From NCBI RefSeq assembly GCF_019139815.1, contig NZ_CP077079.1, forward strand, positions 1,550,001-1,614,000: DNA of 64,000 nt, written 5' to 3'. The DNA is from Pseudomonas asgharzadehiana (GTDB lineage: Bacteria; Pseudomonadota; Gammaproteobacteria; Pseudomonadales; Pseudomonadaceae). The position numbers and the translations under genes are program-made. Under the pieces are notes generated by a model. It was not told where the DNA came from. It searched no databases and saw only the letters and a list, made by a program, of their open reading frames with translations. Positions 9,424 to 19,520 of the stretch are shown here, piece by piece. Each line of letters begins with the position of its first letter. Position 1 is the stretch's first letter.

Positions 9424-9448
9424 CCCGCACTGCATTGCACAGTGCGGG
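9424..9448 (-). terminator. Hairpin after dapC
   Basis: CCCGCACTG/CAGTGCGGG, a 9-bp perfect stem with a 7-base loop, 12 bases past the dapC stop. The T-run (TTTT) is on the plus-strand side only, so for dapC the signal is incomplete. Confidence 0.5.
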
Positions 9449-9459
9449 TTTTGCAAGGG

Positions 9460-10659
9460 TTACGACCTGCGCTGAATAAACGCGCGAATCCGTTCAGCCG
9501 CTTCGACGCACTCGGCCAGCGGCGCAACCAGTGCCAGGCGCACTCGCCCGGCGCCCGGGTTGAAGCCATCCACTTCGCGCGACAGATACGAGCCCGGCAC
9601 CACGGTCACGTGTTCCTCCACGAACAGGTCACGGCAGAAGGCGGCGTCGTCGCCATTCACATTCGGCCACAGGTAAAAACCGCCGTCGGGGTGTTGCACG
9701 TCCAGCACCGGCTTGAGGATCGCCAGCACGGCGTCGAATTTCTCGCGGTACAGGTCGCGGTTGGCCAGTACGTGGGCCTCGTCCTGCCAGGCGGCGATGC
9801 TGGCCAACTGGGTTTGTACCGGCATCGCGCAGCCATGGTAGGTGCGGTAGAGCAGGAAGGCCTTGAGGATATCGGCATCACCGGCGACAAAACCAGAACG
9901 CAGGCCGGGCAGGTTGGAACGCTTGGACAGGCTGTGAAATACCACGCAACGCTTGAAGTCCTGGCGACCCAGTTCAACGCAGGCGCTCAGCAGGCCCGGC
10001 GGCGGGGTTTGTTCGTCGAAGTACAGCTCGCTATAGCACTCGTCGGCGGCGATGACGAAGTCGTATTCGTCGGCCAGGGCGATGAGTTTTTTCAGGGTCT
10101 CGACCGGGATCAGTGCACCGGTCGGGTTACCGGGGGAGCACAGGAACAGGATCTGGCAGCGTTTCCAGATATCCGCCGACACCGCATCAAAGTCCGGGTT
10201 GAAGCCATTTTTGTCCAGGCAAGGCAGGTAGTGTGGCTTGGCCCCGGCCAGGAACGCGGCGCCTTCATAGATTTGGTAGAAGGGGTTCGGGCTGACCACC
10301 AATGCATTGTCGCCACGGTTGACCACAGTCTGGGTGAAGGCGAACAGCGCTTCGCGAGTGCCATTGACCGGCAGGATATGGCGCGCCGGGTCCAGCCACC
10401 CCTTGGGCACATCGAAGCGGCGTTCGCACCAGGCGCCGATGGCCTCGCGCAAGGCCGGGATGCCCAATGTGGTGGGGTATACCGCCATCTGGTCGAGGTT
10501 GTTGCTGAGCGCCTCGGCGACAAAGGTCGGCGACTTGTGCTTGGGCTCGCCGATGGACAGCGCAATCGGGCGCTTGTCCGGGTTCGGTGTGACGCTGCCG
10601 AGCAGGGCGCGCAGTTTCTCGAATGGGTAGGGCTGCAGCTGGTTCAGGGCGTTGTTCAT
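9460..10659 (-). CDS. dapC: N-succinyl-L,L-diaminopimelate aminotransferase DapC
   Basis: 399 residues, class I/II PLP aminotransferase. It shows ALSIGEPKHKSP near the N-terminus, NPFYQIYEGAA, CSPGNPTGA, AADECYSE, and the PLP lysine in HSLSKRSNLPG. In the succinylase branch of lysine synthesis it transaminates succinyl-amino-oxopimelate with glutamate, following DapD. The ATG at 10659 (MNNALNQLQPYP) fits the family; the longer open frame runs into the glnD stop region. It lies 38 bases downstream of glnD and is probably co-transcribed. Confidence 0.92.
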   Translation of the reverse strand: MNNALNQLQPYPFEKLRALLGSVTPNPDKRPIALSIGEPKHKSPTFVAEALSNNLDQMAVYPTTLGIPALREAIGAWCERRFDVPKGWLDPARHILPVNGTREALFAFTQTVVNRGDNALVVSPNPFYQIYEGAAFLAGAKPHYLPCLDKNGFNPDFDAVSADIWKRCQILFLCSPGNPTGALIPVETLKKLIALADEYDFVIAADECYSELYFDEQTPPPGLLSACVELGRQDFKRCVVFHSLSKRSNLPGLRSGFVAGDADILKAFLLYRTYHGCAMPVQTQLASIAAWQDEAHVLANRDLYREKFDAVLAILKPVLDVQHPDGGFYLWPNVNGDDAAFCRDLFVEEHVTVVPGSYLSREVDGFNPGAGRVRLALVAPLAECVEAAERIRAFIQRRS

Positions 10660-10697
10660 GGGAATCTCGTGCAAGGCGTTAAAAACTGGAATGAGGT

Positions 10698-13400
10698 TTA
10701 GATCGTCAGGCGCGTCAGCTCGACACCGGGTTCCTGAGTCACGCTCAACTGCTGCACGATGGCTTCCTGCAATCGTAGGCACAGCTCAGGATCGGACAGC
10801 GGCTGGTTGTCGGCGTCGGTAATGAAGAACACGTCTTCCACGCGCTCGCCGAGGGTTGCAATCTTGGCGTTCTGCAGCGACAGGTCGAATTCCAGGAAGA
10901 TCCCACCGATGCGTGCCAGCAGGCCTGGGCGGTCCGGTGCGCTGAGTTCCAGCACCGTGACCGGGCGTTGCGCATCATTGGAGATGGTCACCTGGGGCGC
11001 GAAGGCAAAGTGCTTGAGCTGGCGGGGCACACGACGCTGAATGATGGTGGGGTAGTCGTCCGGGTTGCGCAGGGCTTCGGTGAGGCCTTCGCGAATCTTT
11101 TTCACCCGCGCCGGGTTGTCGCCGATGGAGTCGCCGTCGGTGTCGAGCACGATGTAGGTGTCGAGGGTGAACTGGCTGCTGGAGGTGATCACGCGTGCGT
11201 CATGGATGTTCAGGTTGAGCTGGTCCATGGCGGCCACGGTTACGGCGAAAAAGTCATGCTGGTCGGGGGCGTAGATGAAGATTTGCGTGCCCCCTTCGAA
11301 CTCGCGCTGGGTGGTTTCCTTGATCAGCACCAACGGGCCGCCATCGGCCGGCTGCTGCAGGATCGCGTCGGTGTGCCAGGCCACGTCGCCTGCGGTGTGG
11401 CGCAGGAAGTAGTCGTCGCCCAGTTGCGACCACAATTGCTCGACATCGTCCGGGTCGTTGCCGCCGCGCACCAGAATATCCAGCGCCGCGCTTTGGGTGC
11501 GGCGGATCTGCTCTTCGCGGTCCACCGGGTTTTCCAGGCCACGGCGCAGGGCACGCTTGGTCTCGGTATACAACTGGCGCAACAGGCTGGCGCGCCACGA
11601 GTTCCATAGCGTCGGGTTGGTGGCGTTGATATCGGAGACCGTCAGCACGTACAGATAGTCGAGGCGGGTTTCATTGCCGACGATCTGCGCAAAGTCGTGG
11701 ATCACCTGCGGGTCTGACAAGTCCTTGCGCTGGGCGGTGGTCGACATCACCAAGTGGTTCTGCACCAGCCAGACGATCAGGCGGCTGTCCCATTGCGGCA
11801 GCTGATGACGCTGGCAGAACGCCTCGGCGTCGACCGCGCCGACTTCCGAGTGGTCGCCATGCCGGCCCTTGCCGATGTCGTGATACAGGCCGGCCAGGTA
11901 GATCAGTTCCGGCTTGGGCAGCTTGGCCATCAACTTACTGGCCAGCGGGAATTTCTCTGATACCTGGGTGTATTGCAGCTTACGCAGGTGCTTGATCAGG
12001 TTCAGGGTGTGGGCGTCTACCGTATAGATGTGGAACAGGTCGTGCTGCATTTGCCCGACGATAAAGCCGAATTCCGGCAGGTAGCGCCCAAGGATGCCGT
12101 AGCGGTTCATGCGGCGCAGGTTGCGGTGGATGCCGATCTTGCACTTGAACAGCTCGATGAAGAGGCTGGTGTTACGGATGTCGTTGCGAAAGTCGTCGTC
12201 GATCAGGTGCCGGTTTTCCCGCAGCAGGCGGATGGTGTCGGCGCGTACGCCTTTGATTTCCGGCTGCTGGGCCATCAGCACGAAGATTTCCAGCATGGCG
12301 AACGGGGTACGCCGGAACACGCTGTCGTTGCGCGCCTCGATATAACCGTCATGCAACTGGAAGCGCGCATTGATCGGCTGCGGCGGCGCTTCGTCTTCGG
12401 GGGCCAGGATCACTTCTTCGAAGTGCTGGATGATCAGGTCGCTGAGCTGGGCAATGCTCATGACCACCCGGTAGTACTGCTGCATGAAGCTTTCGATGCT
12501 GGTCTTGGCGTCCTCGCCTTCGAAACCCAGCAGGGTGGCGATGGAGCGCTGGTGGTCGAACAGCAGGCGGTCTTCCGAGCGCCCGGCGAGCATGTGCAGG
12601 GCGTAGCGCACCTTCCACAAAAACTCCTGGGACGAAGCCAGCAGGGCGTTTTCGCTCTCCACCAAAAAGCCTTCGCCGGCCAGGGCGCGCAGGTTCAGGG
12701 TGCCGTACTGGCGACGGGCGACCCACAAAATCGTCTGGATGTCGCGCAGCCCGCCCGGCGAGCCTTTGACGTTGGGCTCCAGGTTGTATTCGGTGTCGTT
12801 GTATTTGTGATGCCGGGCCTTCTGCTCGGCACGCTTGGCCAGGAAGAACTCCTTGCTCGGCCACATATGCGCGGTGCTGGTGACTTCGAGCATGCGCTGG
12901 CGCAGGCGCTCGGGGCCGCAGATGGTGCGACTTTCCATCAGGTTGGTGACGACCGTCAAGTCGGCACGGGCTTCTTCGGCGCATTCGTCGACCGAACGAA
13001 CGCTCTGGCCGACTTCCAGGCCGATGTCCCACAACAGTGTAAGAAACCGCTCAATGGAATCGCGAAAGATCTCATGGTCGGCGCTGTCCAGCAGGATCAG
13101 TAGGTCAATATCGGAGTAGGGATGCAGCTCGCCCCGACCGTAGCCACCGACCGCTACCAGCGCGATATCGGCATCTTCGCTCCAACTGAACTGTTCCCAG
13201 GCCTTTTGCAGGATGTTGTCGACAAACCAGGCGCGGTCTTCGATCAGCCGGCGGATGTCCCGGCCGCTGCGAAAGCGCTCATCGAGCACCTCGTGAGCCT
13301 GGCGGATCGCCTTCTTGAATGCGGCGATGGGGCTCGCCTTCAGGGCCAGCTCGGCCTGGAACTGGCCACGGTCGAAGAGTTCGGGATCCACCTGGGGCAT
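10698..13400 (-). CDS. glnD: [Protein-PII] uridylyltransferase / uridylyl-removing enzyme
   Basis: 900 residues, the usual GlnD length. The nucleotidyltransferase motif [17 protein letters not shown] lies at ~88-104. An HD hydrolase domain ([13 protein letters not shown]) is in the middle, and two ACT domains at the C-terminus bind glutamine ([11 protein letters not shown]..., [17 protein letters not shown]). It senses glutamine and adds or removes UMP on PII proteins, controlling NtrB/NtrC and glutamine synthetase adenylylation. It sits between map and dapC on the same strand, as in P. aeruginosa. Confidence 0.97.
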   Translation of the reverse strand: MPQVDPELFDRGQFQAELALKASPIAAFKKAIRQAHEVLDERFRSGRDIRRLIEDRAWFVDNILQKAWEQFSWSEDADIALVAVGGYGRGELHPYSDIDLLILLDSADHEIFRDSIERFLTLLWDIGLEVGQSVRSVDECAEEARADLTVVTNLMESRTICGPERLRQRMLEVTSTAHMWPSKEFFLAKRAEQKARHHKYNDTEYNLEPNVKGSPGGLRDIQTILWVARRQYGTLNLRALAGEGFLVESENALLASSQEFLWKVRYALHMLAGRSEDRLLFDHQRSIATLLGFEGEDAKTSIESFMQQYYRVVMSIAQLSDLIIQHFEEVILAPEDEAPPQPINARFQLHDGYIEARNDSVFRRTPFAMLEIFVLMAQQPEIKGVRADTIRLLRENRHLIDDDFRNDIRNTSLFIELFKCKIGIHRNLRRMNRYGILGRYLPEFGFIVGQMQHDLFHIYTVDAHTLNLIKHLRKLQYTQVSEKFPLASKLMAKLPKPELIYLAGLYHDIGKGRHGDHSEVGAVDAEAFCQRHQLPQWDSRLIVWLVQNHLVMSTTAQRKDLSDPQVIHDFAQIVGNETRLDYLYVLTVSDINATNPTLWNSWRASLLRQLYTETKRALRRGLENPVDREEQIRRTQSAALDILVRGGNDPDDVEQLWSQLGDDYFLRHTAGDVAWHTDAILQQPADGGPLVLIKETTQREFEGGTQIFIYAPDQHDFFAVTVAAMDQLNLNIHDARVITSSSQFTLDTYIVLDTDGDSIGDNPARVKKIREGLTEALRNPDDYPTIIQRRVPRQLKHFAFAPQVTISNDAQRPVTVLELSAPDRPGLLARIGGIFLEFDLSLQNAKIATLGERVEDVFFITDADNQPLSDPELCLRLQEAIVQQLSVTQEPGVELTRLTI

Positions 13401-13466
13401 CGATCGGCTTTCCTTTCTATCTGTCAGTCAGTCACAACACGCTGTGGGGGAAAACCTGGGCAACCT

Positions 13467-14249
13467 TCAGGCTGAAACGCGTGGGATCGTGTCGTCGGCG
13501 CGCAAGGTGAAGATCTCGTAACCGGTTTCGGTGACCAGCAAGGTGTGTTCCCACTGGGCGGATAGCTTGCGGTCCTTGGTGATGGCGGTCCAGCCGTCGC
13601 CCAGTACCTTGGTGTCGGCCTTGCCCTGGTTGATCATCGGCTCGATGGTGAAAGTCATGCCCGCCTTGAGTTCCATGCCGGTGCCGGCACGGCCGTAATG
13701 CAGGATCTGCGGCTCTTCGTGAAAGACTGTGCCGATACCGTGGCCGCAGAACTCGCGTACCACCGAGAAACCGTTCTTTTCGGCGTGCTTCTGGATGACT
13801 TCACCGATATCGCCCAGGCGGCAGCCAGGCTTGACGATTTCAATGGCTTTGTACATGCATTCCTGAGTCACCTGGGACAGGCGCTCGGCCCAGACCGGCA
13901 CGGTGCCGACGTGGAACATGCGGCTGGTGTCGCCGAAGTAGCGGTCCTTGATCACGGTGACGTCGATGTTCAGCGTGTCGCCATCCTTCAATGGCTTGTC
14001 GCCCGGAATGCCGTGGCAGACCACGTGGTTGACCGAGGTGCAGATCGACTTGGGGAAGCCTTTATAGTTGAGCGGGGCAGGGATGGCCTTTTGCACATTG
14101 ACTATATAGTCGTGGCAGATCTGGTTCAGCTCTTCGGTGGTGACGCCGGGCTTGACGTGCTCGGCAATCATTTCCAGCACGTCGGCAGCCAGCTTGCCGG
14201 CAATGCGCATGCCGGCGATGTCTTCGGCGGTTTTCAAACTAACGGTCAT
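13467..14249 (-). CDS. map: Type I methionine aminopeptidase
   Basis: 260 residues. The metal ligands of the pita-bread fold are visible: NIDVTV and FGDTSRMF (two Asp), CGHGIGTVFHEEP (His), TIEPMI (Glu) and QWEHTLLVTE (Glu). It removes the initiator methionine from new proteins. It is divergent from rpsB across a 387-base intergenic region, the gene order found in E. coli and other gammaproteobacteria. glnD follows 66 bases downstream. Confidence 0.96.
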   Translation of the reverse strand: MTVSLKTAEDIAGMRIAGKLAADVLEMIAEHVKPGVTTEELNQICHDYIVNVQKAIPAPLNYKGFPKSICTSVNHVVCHGIPGDKPLKDGDTLNIDVTVIKDRYFGDTSRMFHVGTVPVWAERLSQVTQECMYKAIEIVKPGCRLGDIGEVIQKHAEKNGFSVVREFCGHGIGTVFHEEPQILHYGRAGTGMELKAGMTFTIEPMINQGKADTKVLGDGWTAITKDRKLSAQWEHTLLVTETGYEIFTLRADDTIPRVSA

Positions 14250-14466
14250 ACAGGCTCTCTCTAGCGCGACGCGCTGAAATCAATACGGTTTACGGGCGTG
14301 CGACAAAAGGTTACAGAATTCGCACAAGCCACAAAAAACGCGATTCTACCAGACGCGGGTGGTAAACCATGAGCCCCTGACGATCGCTTCTCTCTATAGG
14401 GTGGGGTTAAATCCGCTCTATTCAACGGGTTGCCTATACGCCGCTCACGTCAGGTGTGATTGCGGG

Positions 14467-14497
14467 TTTCGTTTTCGCCCTTCGTGTGGTATAAAAT
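14467..14497 (+). promoter_or_regulatory. rpsB promoter (extended -10)
   Basis: TGGTATAAAAT at 14487-14497 is a strong extended -10 element. A poor -35 (TTTCGT, 14467-14472) lies 17 bases upstream, as allowed when TGn is present. Transcription would start near 14503, giving a leader of about 130 bases. Confidence 0.65.
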
Positions 14498-14499
14498 GC

Positions 14500-14636
14500 G
14501 CCGCTTTCCGGGGATGCCCCGAAAGGCTTAAATCCACACACGTGTCGACACGATGACCTGGGTGCCGGAGGCCTTGATGCCGCTGGTTGGTCATTGGGAT
14601 ACGTGGAGGCCAAACCCGACTTATTAAGGAACTATC
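14500..14636 (+). ncRNA. rpsB mRNA leader (t44-type, S2 autoregulation candidate)
   Basis: The segment between the promoter and the rpsB start codon folds into a hairpin at 14503-14525 (CTTTCCGGGG, loop ATG, CCCCGAAAG, one bulged C). More pairable sequence follows up to AAGGA (14625-14629), the ribosome-binding site. In E. coli the map-rpsB spacer holds the t44 RNA, which is the rpsB leader through which ribosomal protein S2 represses rpsB-tsf. Position and structure match; the homology itself was not tested. Confidence 0.55.
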
Positions 14637-15374
14637 ATGTCCCAAGTCAACATGCGCGATATGCTGAAGGCCGGTGTGCACTTCGGTCACCAGACCCGTT
14701 ACTGGAACCCGAAAATGGGTAAGTACATTTTCGGCGCGCGTAACAAGATCCACATCATCAACCTTGAAAAAACCCTGCCAATGTTCAACGAAGCTCTGAC
14801 TTTCGTAGAGCGCCTGGCCCAGGGCAAAAACAAGATTCTGTTCGTCGGCACCAAGCGTTCCGCTGGCAAGATCGTTGCTGAAGAAGCAGCACGTTGCGGT
14901 TCGCCGTACGTCGATCACCGCTGGTTGGGCGGCATGCTGACCAACTTCAAAACCATCCGTGCTTCCATCAAGCGTCTGCGTGACCTTGAAGTGCAAGCCG
15001 AAGACGGTACTTTCGCCAAGCTGACCAAGAAAGAAGCGCTGATGCGCTCCCGTGACCTGGAAAAGCTCGATCGTTCGCTGGGTGGCATCAAGGACATGGG
15101 CGGTCTGCCTGACGCACTGTTCGTTATCGACGTTGATCACGAGCGCATCGCGATCACTGAAGCCAACAAGCTGGGCATCCCTGTTATCGGCGTTGTCGAT
15201 ACCAACAGCAGCCCGGAAGGCGTTGACTACATCATCCCAGGCAACGATGACGCAATCCGCGCTATCCAGCTGTACATGGGTTCGATGGCTGACGCTGTAA
15301 TCCGTGGTCGCAACCACGTTGCTGGTGGTACCGAGCAGTTCGTTGAAGAAGCTCCGGTAGCCGCAGCTGAGTAA
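14637..15374 (+). CDS. rpsB: 30S ribosomal protein S2
   Basis: 245 residues with the S2 signature ([24 protein letters not shown] at the N-terminus in shortened form, [19 protein letters not shown]). Codon usage is strongly biased, as for highly expressed genes. It is a small-subunit protein needed for late assembly and mRNA binding with S1. The ribosome-binding site AAGGA lies 7 bases before the ATG. It is followed by a strong terminator before tsf, so tsf expression depends on read-through or its own promoter. Confidence 0.98.
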   Translation: MSQVNMRDMLKAGVHFGHQTRYWNPKMGKYIFGARNKIHIINLEKTLPMFNEALTFVERLAQGKNKILFVGTKRSAGKIVAEEAARCGSPYVDHRWLGGMLTNFKTIRASIKRLRDLEVQAEDGTFAKLTKKEALMRSRDLEKLDRSLGGIKDMGGLPDALFVIDVDHERIAITEANKLGIPVIGVVDTNSSPEGVDYIIPGNDDAIRAIQLYMGSMADAVIRGRNHVAGGTEQFVEEAPVAAAE

Positions 15375-15400
15375 GTGACGCCCTGGCGTTGACTCAGTAA

Positions 15401-15429
15401 GCAAAAAGGGGGCTTGGCCCCCTTTTTGC
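15401..15429 (+). terminator. rpsB-tsf intergenic terminator/attenuator
   Basis: GCAAAAAGGGGGC pairs with GCCCCCTTTTTGC over 13 bp around a 3-base loop, with the T-run inside the 3' arm. It probably sets the ratio of S2 to EF-Ts. The A-tract also makes it bidirectional in form. Confidence 0.8.
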
Positions 15430-15566
15430 CACCTCGAAAACCATTTGTCGGCAGCGCAGCTACAACATCTGTAACGTGCAGCGGCTAACAAGGGTGGTTC
15501 GGGAAGAATTGATCCCCCGTTCGATCGGGTGGAATGGTTGAAAACCTATCCAAGAGGAATTTGAAA

Positions 15567-16430
15567 ATGGCAGCAATTACTGCAGCGTTGGTTAAAGAAC
15601 TGCGTGAGCGTACCGGCGAAGGCATGATGGATTGCAAGAAGGCCCTGGAAAAGGCTGACGGCGACATCGAAAAAGCCATTGATGACATGCGTGCTTCCGG
15701 CGCCATCAAGGCTGCCAAGAAAGCAGGCAACGTGGCTGCTGAAGGCGCTATCGCTCTGAAAGAAGACGGCAAGTCTGCTGTTCTGCTGGAAGTGAACTCC
15801 CAGACCGACTTCCTGGCTCTGCAGGACGACTTCAAGGCATTTGTTGCTGCCAGCGTTGAAAAAGCGTTCGCCGACAAACTGACTGACGCCGCTCCGCTGA
15901 TCGCCGCTCAAGAAGCTGATCGCCTGGTACTGGTCGGCAAGGTTGGCGAAAACGTCAACATCCGTCGCCTGGTGCGCGTTGAAGGTGATGTGGTTGGTGG
16001 TTACCTGCACGGCAACAAGATCGGTGTTGCGGTTGTGCTCAAAGGCGGTAACGTTGAACTGGCCAAAGACATCGCTATGCACGTAGCGGCCAGCAACCCT
16101 GAGTTCCTGCTGCCTTCGGAAGTTTCTGCCGAAGCCATCGAGCGTGAAAAAGCTGTGTTCCTGCAGCTGAACGAAGAAAAAATCAAAGGCAAGCCAGAAA
16201 ACATTGTTGAGAACATGGTCAAAGGCCGTATCAGCAAGTTCCTGGCCGAAGCAAGCCTGGTTGAGCAGGCGTTCGTCAAGAACCCTGAAATCAAGGTTGG
16301 CGAGCTGGCTAAGAAAGCCGGTGCTGAAATCGTTTCCTTCACTTACTTCAAAGTAGGCGAAGGCATCGAGAAGCCGGTCGACAACTTCGCTGAAGAAGTT
16401 GCTGCCCAGCTGGCTGCCGCTAAGCAATAA
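15567..16430 (+). CDS. tsf: Elongation factor Ts
   Basis: 287 residues. It has the N-terminal UBA-like segment (ALVKELRERTGEGMMDCKKAL) and the conserved TDF motif in NSQTDFLALQDDF that contacts EF-Tu, followed by the core subdomains. EF-Ts is the nucleotide exchange factor of EF-Tu. The ATG at 15567 is preceded by AAGAGGAA; the upstream in-frame start at 15534 lacks one. It is codon-biased like rpsB and forms the classic rpsB-tsf pair. Confidence 0.97.
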   Translation: MAAITAALVKELRERTGEGMMDCKKALEKADGDIEKAIDDMRASGAIKAAKKAGNVAAEGAIALKEDGKSAVLLEVNSQTDFLALQDDFKAFVAASVEKAFADKLTDAAPLIAAQEADRLVLVGKVGENVNIRRLVRVEGDVVGGYLHGNKIGVAVVLKGGNVELAKDIAMHVAASNPEFLLPSEVSAEAIEREKAVFLQLNEEKIKGKPENIVENMVKGRISKFLAEASLVEQAFVKNPEIKVGELAKKAGAEIVSFTYFKVGEGIEKPVDNFAEEVAAQLAAAKQ

Positions 16431-16452
16431 GACAGTTTTCAACTGTCGCCCG

Positions 16453-16488
16453 AAAGAGGCTGCCCGCTCACGCGCGCAGCCTCTTTTC
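16453..16488 (+). terminator. tsf terminator
   Basis: AAAGAGGCTGC/GCAGCCTCTTT, an 11-bp perfect stem with a 12-base loop, ending in TTTTC. It closes the rpsB-tsf unit and separates it from pyrH. Confidence 0.8.
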
Positions 16489-16639
16489 AAATGGGCAGGC
16501 CAATTTTATTTGGCTTCCCCTCGGAACTGGCTTACAAAGCCGTGTTCCGATGGCGCTGTGATAGCGTCCAGCTAGAGTGAATGCAAGCCGTAAACGGCTC
16601 GCCAAGAATTTTTAAAATACGCCGCAGGAGAGATTCGCA

Positions 16640-17383
16640 ATGGCTCAGCAGGGCAGTGGTTATCAGGCTCGCTATAAACGCATTCTACTCAAGCTCAGCG
16701 GCGAGGCCCTGATGGGCTCGGAAGAGTTCGGGATTGATCCCAAGGTGCTCGACCGTATGGCGCTGGAAGTCGGCCAACTGGTCGGTATCGGCGTACAAGT
16801 CGGCCTGGTGATTGGCGGCGGCAACCTGTTCCGCGGCGCGGCACTGAGTGCGGCCGGCATGGATCGGGTTACCGGCGACCACATGGGCATGCTGGCCACT
16901 GTGATGAACGCCCTGGCAATGCGCGACGCCCTGGAGCGTGCCAATATCTCGGCAATCGTGATGTCGGCTATTTCCATGGTCGGCGTGACCGATCACTATG
17001 ATCGCCGCAAAGCCATGCGCCACCTGAACGCCAAGGAAGTGGTGATCTTCGCCGCTGGCACGGGTAACCCGTTCTTCACCACCGACTCGGCAGCGTGCCT
17101 GCGCGCCATCGAGATCGATGCTGACGTGGTGCTCAAGGCTACCAAGGTGGATGGCGTGTACACCGCAGACCCATTCAAAGACCCGCATGCCGAGAAGTTC
17201 GATCATCTGACCTACGATGAAGTGCTGGATCGCAAGCTGGGTGTGATGGACCTGACGGCTATTTGCCTGTGCCGCGACCACAAGATGCCGCTGCGCGTAT
17301 TTAACATGAACAAGCCCGGCGCCCTGCTGAATATCGTACACGGCGGCGCGGAAGGGACTCTGATCGAGGAAGGCCAACAATGA
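16640..17383 (+). CDS. pyrH: Uridylate (UMP) kinase
   Basis: 247 residues, amino-acid-kinase fold. KLSGEALMG lies at the N-terminus, then [23 protein letters not shown] and [13 protein letters not shown]. It phosphorylates UMP to UDP in pyrimidine synthesis; the hexamer is feedback-inhibited by UTP and activated by GTP. The stop overlaps the frr start (ATGA), so the two are translationally coupled. GCAGGAGAG precedes the start. Confidence 0.97.
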   Translation: MAQQGSGYQARYKRILLKLSGEALMGSEEFGIDPKVLDRMALEVGQLVGIGVQVGLVIGGGNLFRGAALSAAGMDRVTGDHMGMLATVMNALAMRDALERANISAIVMSAISMVGVTDHYDRRKAMRHLNAKEVVIFAAGTGNPFFTTDSAACLRAIEIDADVVLKATKVDGVYTADPFKDPHAEKFDHLTYDEVLDRKLGVMDLTAICLCRDHKMPLRVFNMNKPGALLNIVHGGAEGTLIEEGQQ

Positions 17384-17937
17384 TCAACGAAATCAAGAAA
17401 GACGCCCAAGCGCGTATGCAAAAATCCCTGGAGTCTCTGAGCCACGCATTCGGCCAGATTCGTACCGGCAAGGCGCACCCAAGCATCCTGGGCAGCGTGA
17501 TGGTGCCGTACTACGGCACTGACACTCCGCTGAGCGGCGTGGCCAACGTGACCGTTAAGGATTCGCGCACCCTGCAGGTCGTAGCGTTTGAGCGCAACAT
17601 GCTCGCCGCTGTCGACAAGGCCATCCAGAGCGCCGGCCTGAACCTCAACCCGACCAACCTGGGTGAGTTGCTGCTGATCTCCATGCCTGCCCTGACTGAG
17701 GAAACCCGCAAGGGCTTCACCAAGCAGGCGCGCAGCGCGGCTGAAGATGCACGCGTTGCTGTGCGTAACATCCGTCGCGATGCCTTGGGTGACCTGAAAA
17801 AACTGGTCAAGGACAAGGAAATCAGCGAAGACGAAGAGCGTCGTGCCGTTGCCGATATCGACAAGCTGACCAAAGATGCCGAGGCCCAGATCACCAAGGC
17901 CACGGAAGAAAAAGAAAAGGACCTGATGGCCGTATAA
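17380..17937 (+). CDS. frr: Ribosome recycling factor
   Basis: 185 residues, exactly the E. coli length. It forms a three-helix bundle with the conserved RTGKAHPS motif near residue 28 and [13 protein letters not shown] in helix 3. With EF-G it splits the post-termination ribosome. It overlaps pyrH by 4 bases; uppS begins 17 bases after its stop. Confidence 0.97.
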   Translation: MINEIKKDAQARMQKSLESLSHAFGQIRTGKAHPSILGSVMVPYYGTDTPLSGVANVTVKDSRTLQVVAFERNMLAAVDKAIQSAGLNLNPTNLGELLLISMPALTEETRKGFTKQARSAAEDARVAVRNIRRDALGDLKKLVKDKEISEDEERRAVADIDKLTKDAEAQITKATEEKEKDLMAV

Positions 17938-17954
17938 GGGGTCAGGACACCTTC

Positions 17955-18710
17955 ATGGAAAAGACCAAGCAGACTGTACCCTCAGTGGTGCCGCGCCATG
18001 TCGCGATCATCATGGATGGGAATAATCGCTGGGCGAAAAAACGCTTTATGCCAGGTGTCGCCGGGCATAAAGCGGGTGTCGATGCGGTGCGGGCGGTGAT
18101 CGAGGTGTGCGCTGAGGCGAAGGTCGAGGTATTGACCCTGTTCGCCTTCTCCAGTGAAAACTGGCAGCGCCCGGTCGACGAAGTCACGGCTTTGATGGAC
18201 TTGTTCTTCAAAGCGTTGCGTCGCGAGGCCAAGCGCCTCAACGATAACAACATCAGCCTGCGCATCATCGGTGACCGCTCGCGGTTCCACCCTGAATTGC
18301 AGGCGGCTATGCGTGAAGCCGAGGCCATTACGGCGGGTGCGGACCGTTTTGTGCTGCAGATTGCAGCCAACTACGGTGGCCAGTGGGATATCGCCCAGGC
18401 CGCGCAACGGCTGGCCCGTGAAGTGCAGGCCGGTCATCTGCGGCCCGAGGACATCACGCCTGAACTGTTGCAAACCTGTCTGGTAACCGGCGACCTGCCG
18501 TTGCCGGACTTGTGCATCCGTACCGGTGGCGAGCATCGCATCAGCAATTTCCTTTTGTGGCAGCTGGCTTACACCGAGCTGTACTTCTCCGACCTGTTCT
18601 GGCCGGACTTCAAACACGATGCCATGCGCACTGCGCTGGCAGATTTCGCTTCCCGTCAGCGGCGTTTCGGTAAAACGAGCGAGCAGATCGAAGCTGGAGC
18701 CCGGGTTTAA
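17955..18710 (+). CDS. uppS: Undecaprenyl diphosphate synthase (cis-prenyltransferase)
   Basis: 251 residues. The substrate motif IMDGNNRWAKKR lies near residue 20, then GHKAGVDAVR, FAFSSENWQRP and RTGGEHRISNFLLWQ, all conserved in UppS. It condenses farnesyl-PP with eight isopentenyl-PP units to make the C55 lipid carrier for peptidoglycan and O-antigen. It abuts cdsA with no gap (TAA then ATG). dxr of the isoprenoid precursor pathway is two genes downstream. Confidence 0.96.
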   Translation: MEKTKQTVPSVVPRHVAIIMDGNNRWAKKRFMPGVAGHKAGVDAVRAVIEVCAEAKVEVLTLFAFSSENWQRPVDEVTALMDLFFKALRREAKRLNDNNISLRIIGDRSRFHPELQAAMREAEAITAGADRFVLQIAANYGGQWDIAQAAQRLAREVQAGHLRPEDITPELLQTCLVTGDLPLPDLCIRTGGEHRISNFLLWQLAYTELYFSDLFWPDFKHDAMRTALADFASRQRRFGKTSEQIEAGARV

Positions 18711-19520
18711 ATGCTAAAACAACGAATCATCACAGCACTGATCCTGTTGCCGATCGCCTTGTGTGGGTTTTTCCTGCTCGATGGTTCCGGTTTCGCCCTG
18801 TTTATCGGTCTGGTCGTCACCCTGGGTGCCTGGGAGTGGGCGCGCCTGGCAGGTTTCAGCGCGCAGCTGCCACGCGTGGCCTACGCCGCTGCCGTGGCAG
18901 TGTTGCTGTTCCTGATGCATACCCTGTCGAGCATCGTCGTGCCCTGGGTGTTGGGCGCTGCGGTGTTGTGGTGGGCGCTTGCGACCTACCTGGTGTTGAC
19001 GTACCCGCGTACCAGCGCGCAGTGGTCCAGCGTGGCCAGCAAGTTGGTGATCGGTTTGTTGATTCTGTTGCCTGCCTGGCAAGGGCTGGTGGAAATCAAG
19101 AATTCGCCGATGGGCAACTGGCTGATCATGGCGGTGATGGTGCTGGTGTGGGGGGCCGATATCGGTGCCTACTTTTCGGGGCGAGCATTCGGCAAGCGCA
19201 AGCTGGCGCCCGCAGTCAGTCCCGGTAAAAGCTGGGAAGGCGTATACGGCGGTCTCGCGCTGACCTTGCTGATCACCGTGGTGGTGGGTGTGGTGCGCGA
19301 TTGGCCGGTGAAGGAAATCTTCCTGGCCCTGGTGGGCACGGCCATTGTCGTCTTCATCTCGGTCGTGGGCGACCTCACCGAAAGCATGTTCAAGCGCCAG
19401 GCCGGGATCAAGGACAGCAGTAACCTTCTGCCGGGTCATGGTGGCGTGCTGGACCGTATCGACAGCCTCACCGCGGCCATTCCGATCTTTGCCGTACTGT
19501 TGTGGATGACCGCTTCGTGA
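18711..19520 (+). CDS. cdsA: Phosphatidate cytidylyltransferase
   Basis: 269 residues with about eight hydrophobic segments. The C-terminal CDP-alcohol signature is [21 protein letters not shown], followed by [13 protein letters not shown]. It makes CDP-diacylglycerol for phospholipid synthesis at the inner membrane. It begins directly after the uppS stop. Its own stop overlaps the GTG start of dxr (GTGA). Confidence 0.95.
   Translation: MLKQRIITALILLPIALCGFFLLDGSGFALFIGLVVTLGAWEWARLAGFSAQLPRVAYAAAVAVLLFLMHTLSSIVVPWVLGAAVLWWALATYLVLTYPRTSAQWSSVASKLVIGLLILLPAWQGLVEIKNSPMGNWLIMAVMVLVWGADIGAYFSGRAFGKRKLAPAVSPGKSWEGVYGGLALTLLITVVVGVVRDWPVKEIFLALVGTAIVVFISVVGDLTESMFKRQAGIKDSSNLLPGHGGVLDRIDSLTAAIPIFAVLLWMTAS

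Noticed and set aside
9406-10701. 431-residue open frame opposite dapC
   Set aside because: Antisense shadow; spans the dapC terminator hairpin and lacks a start signal.
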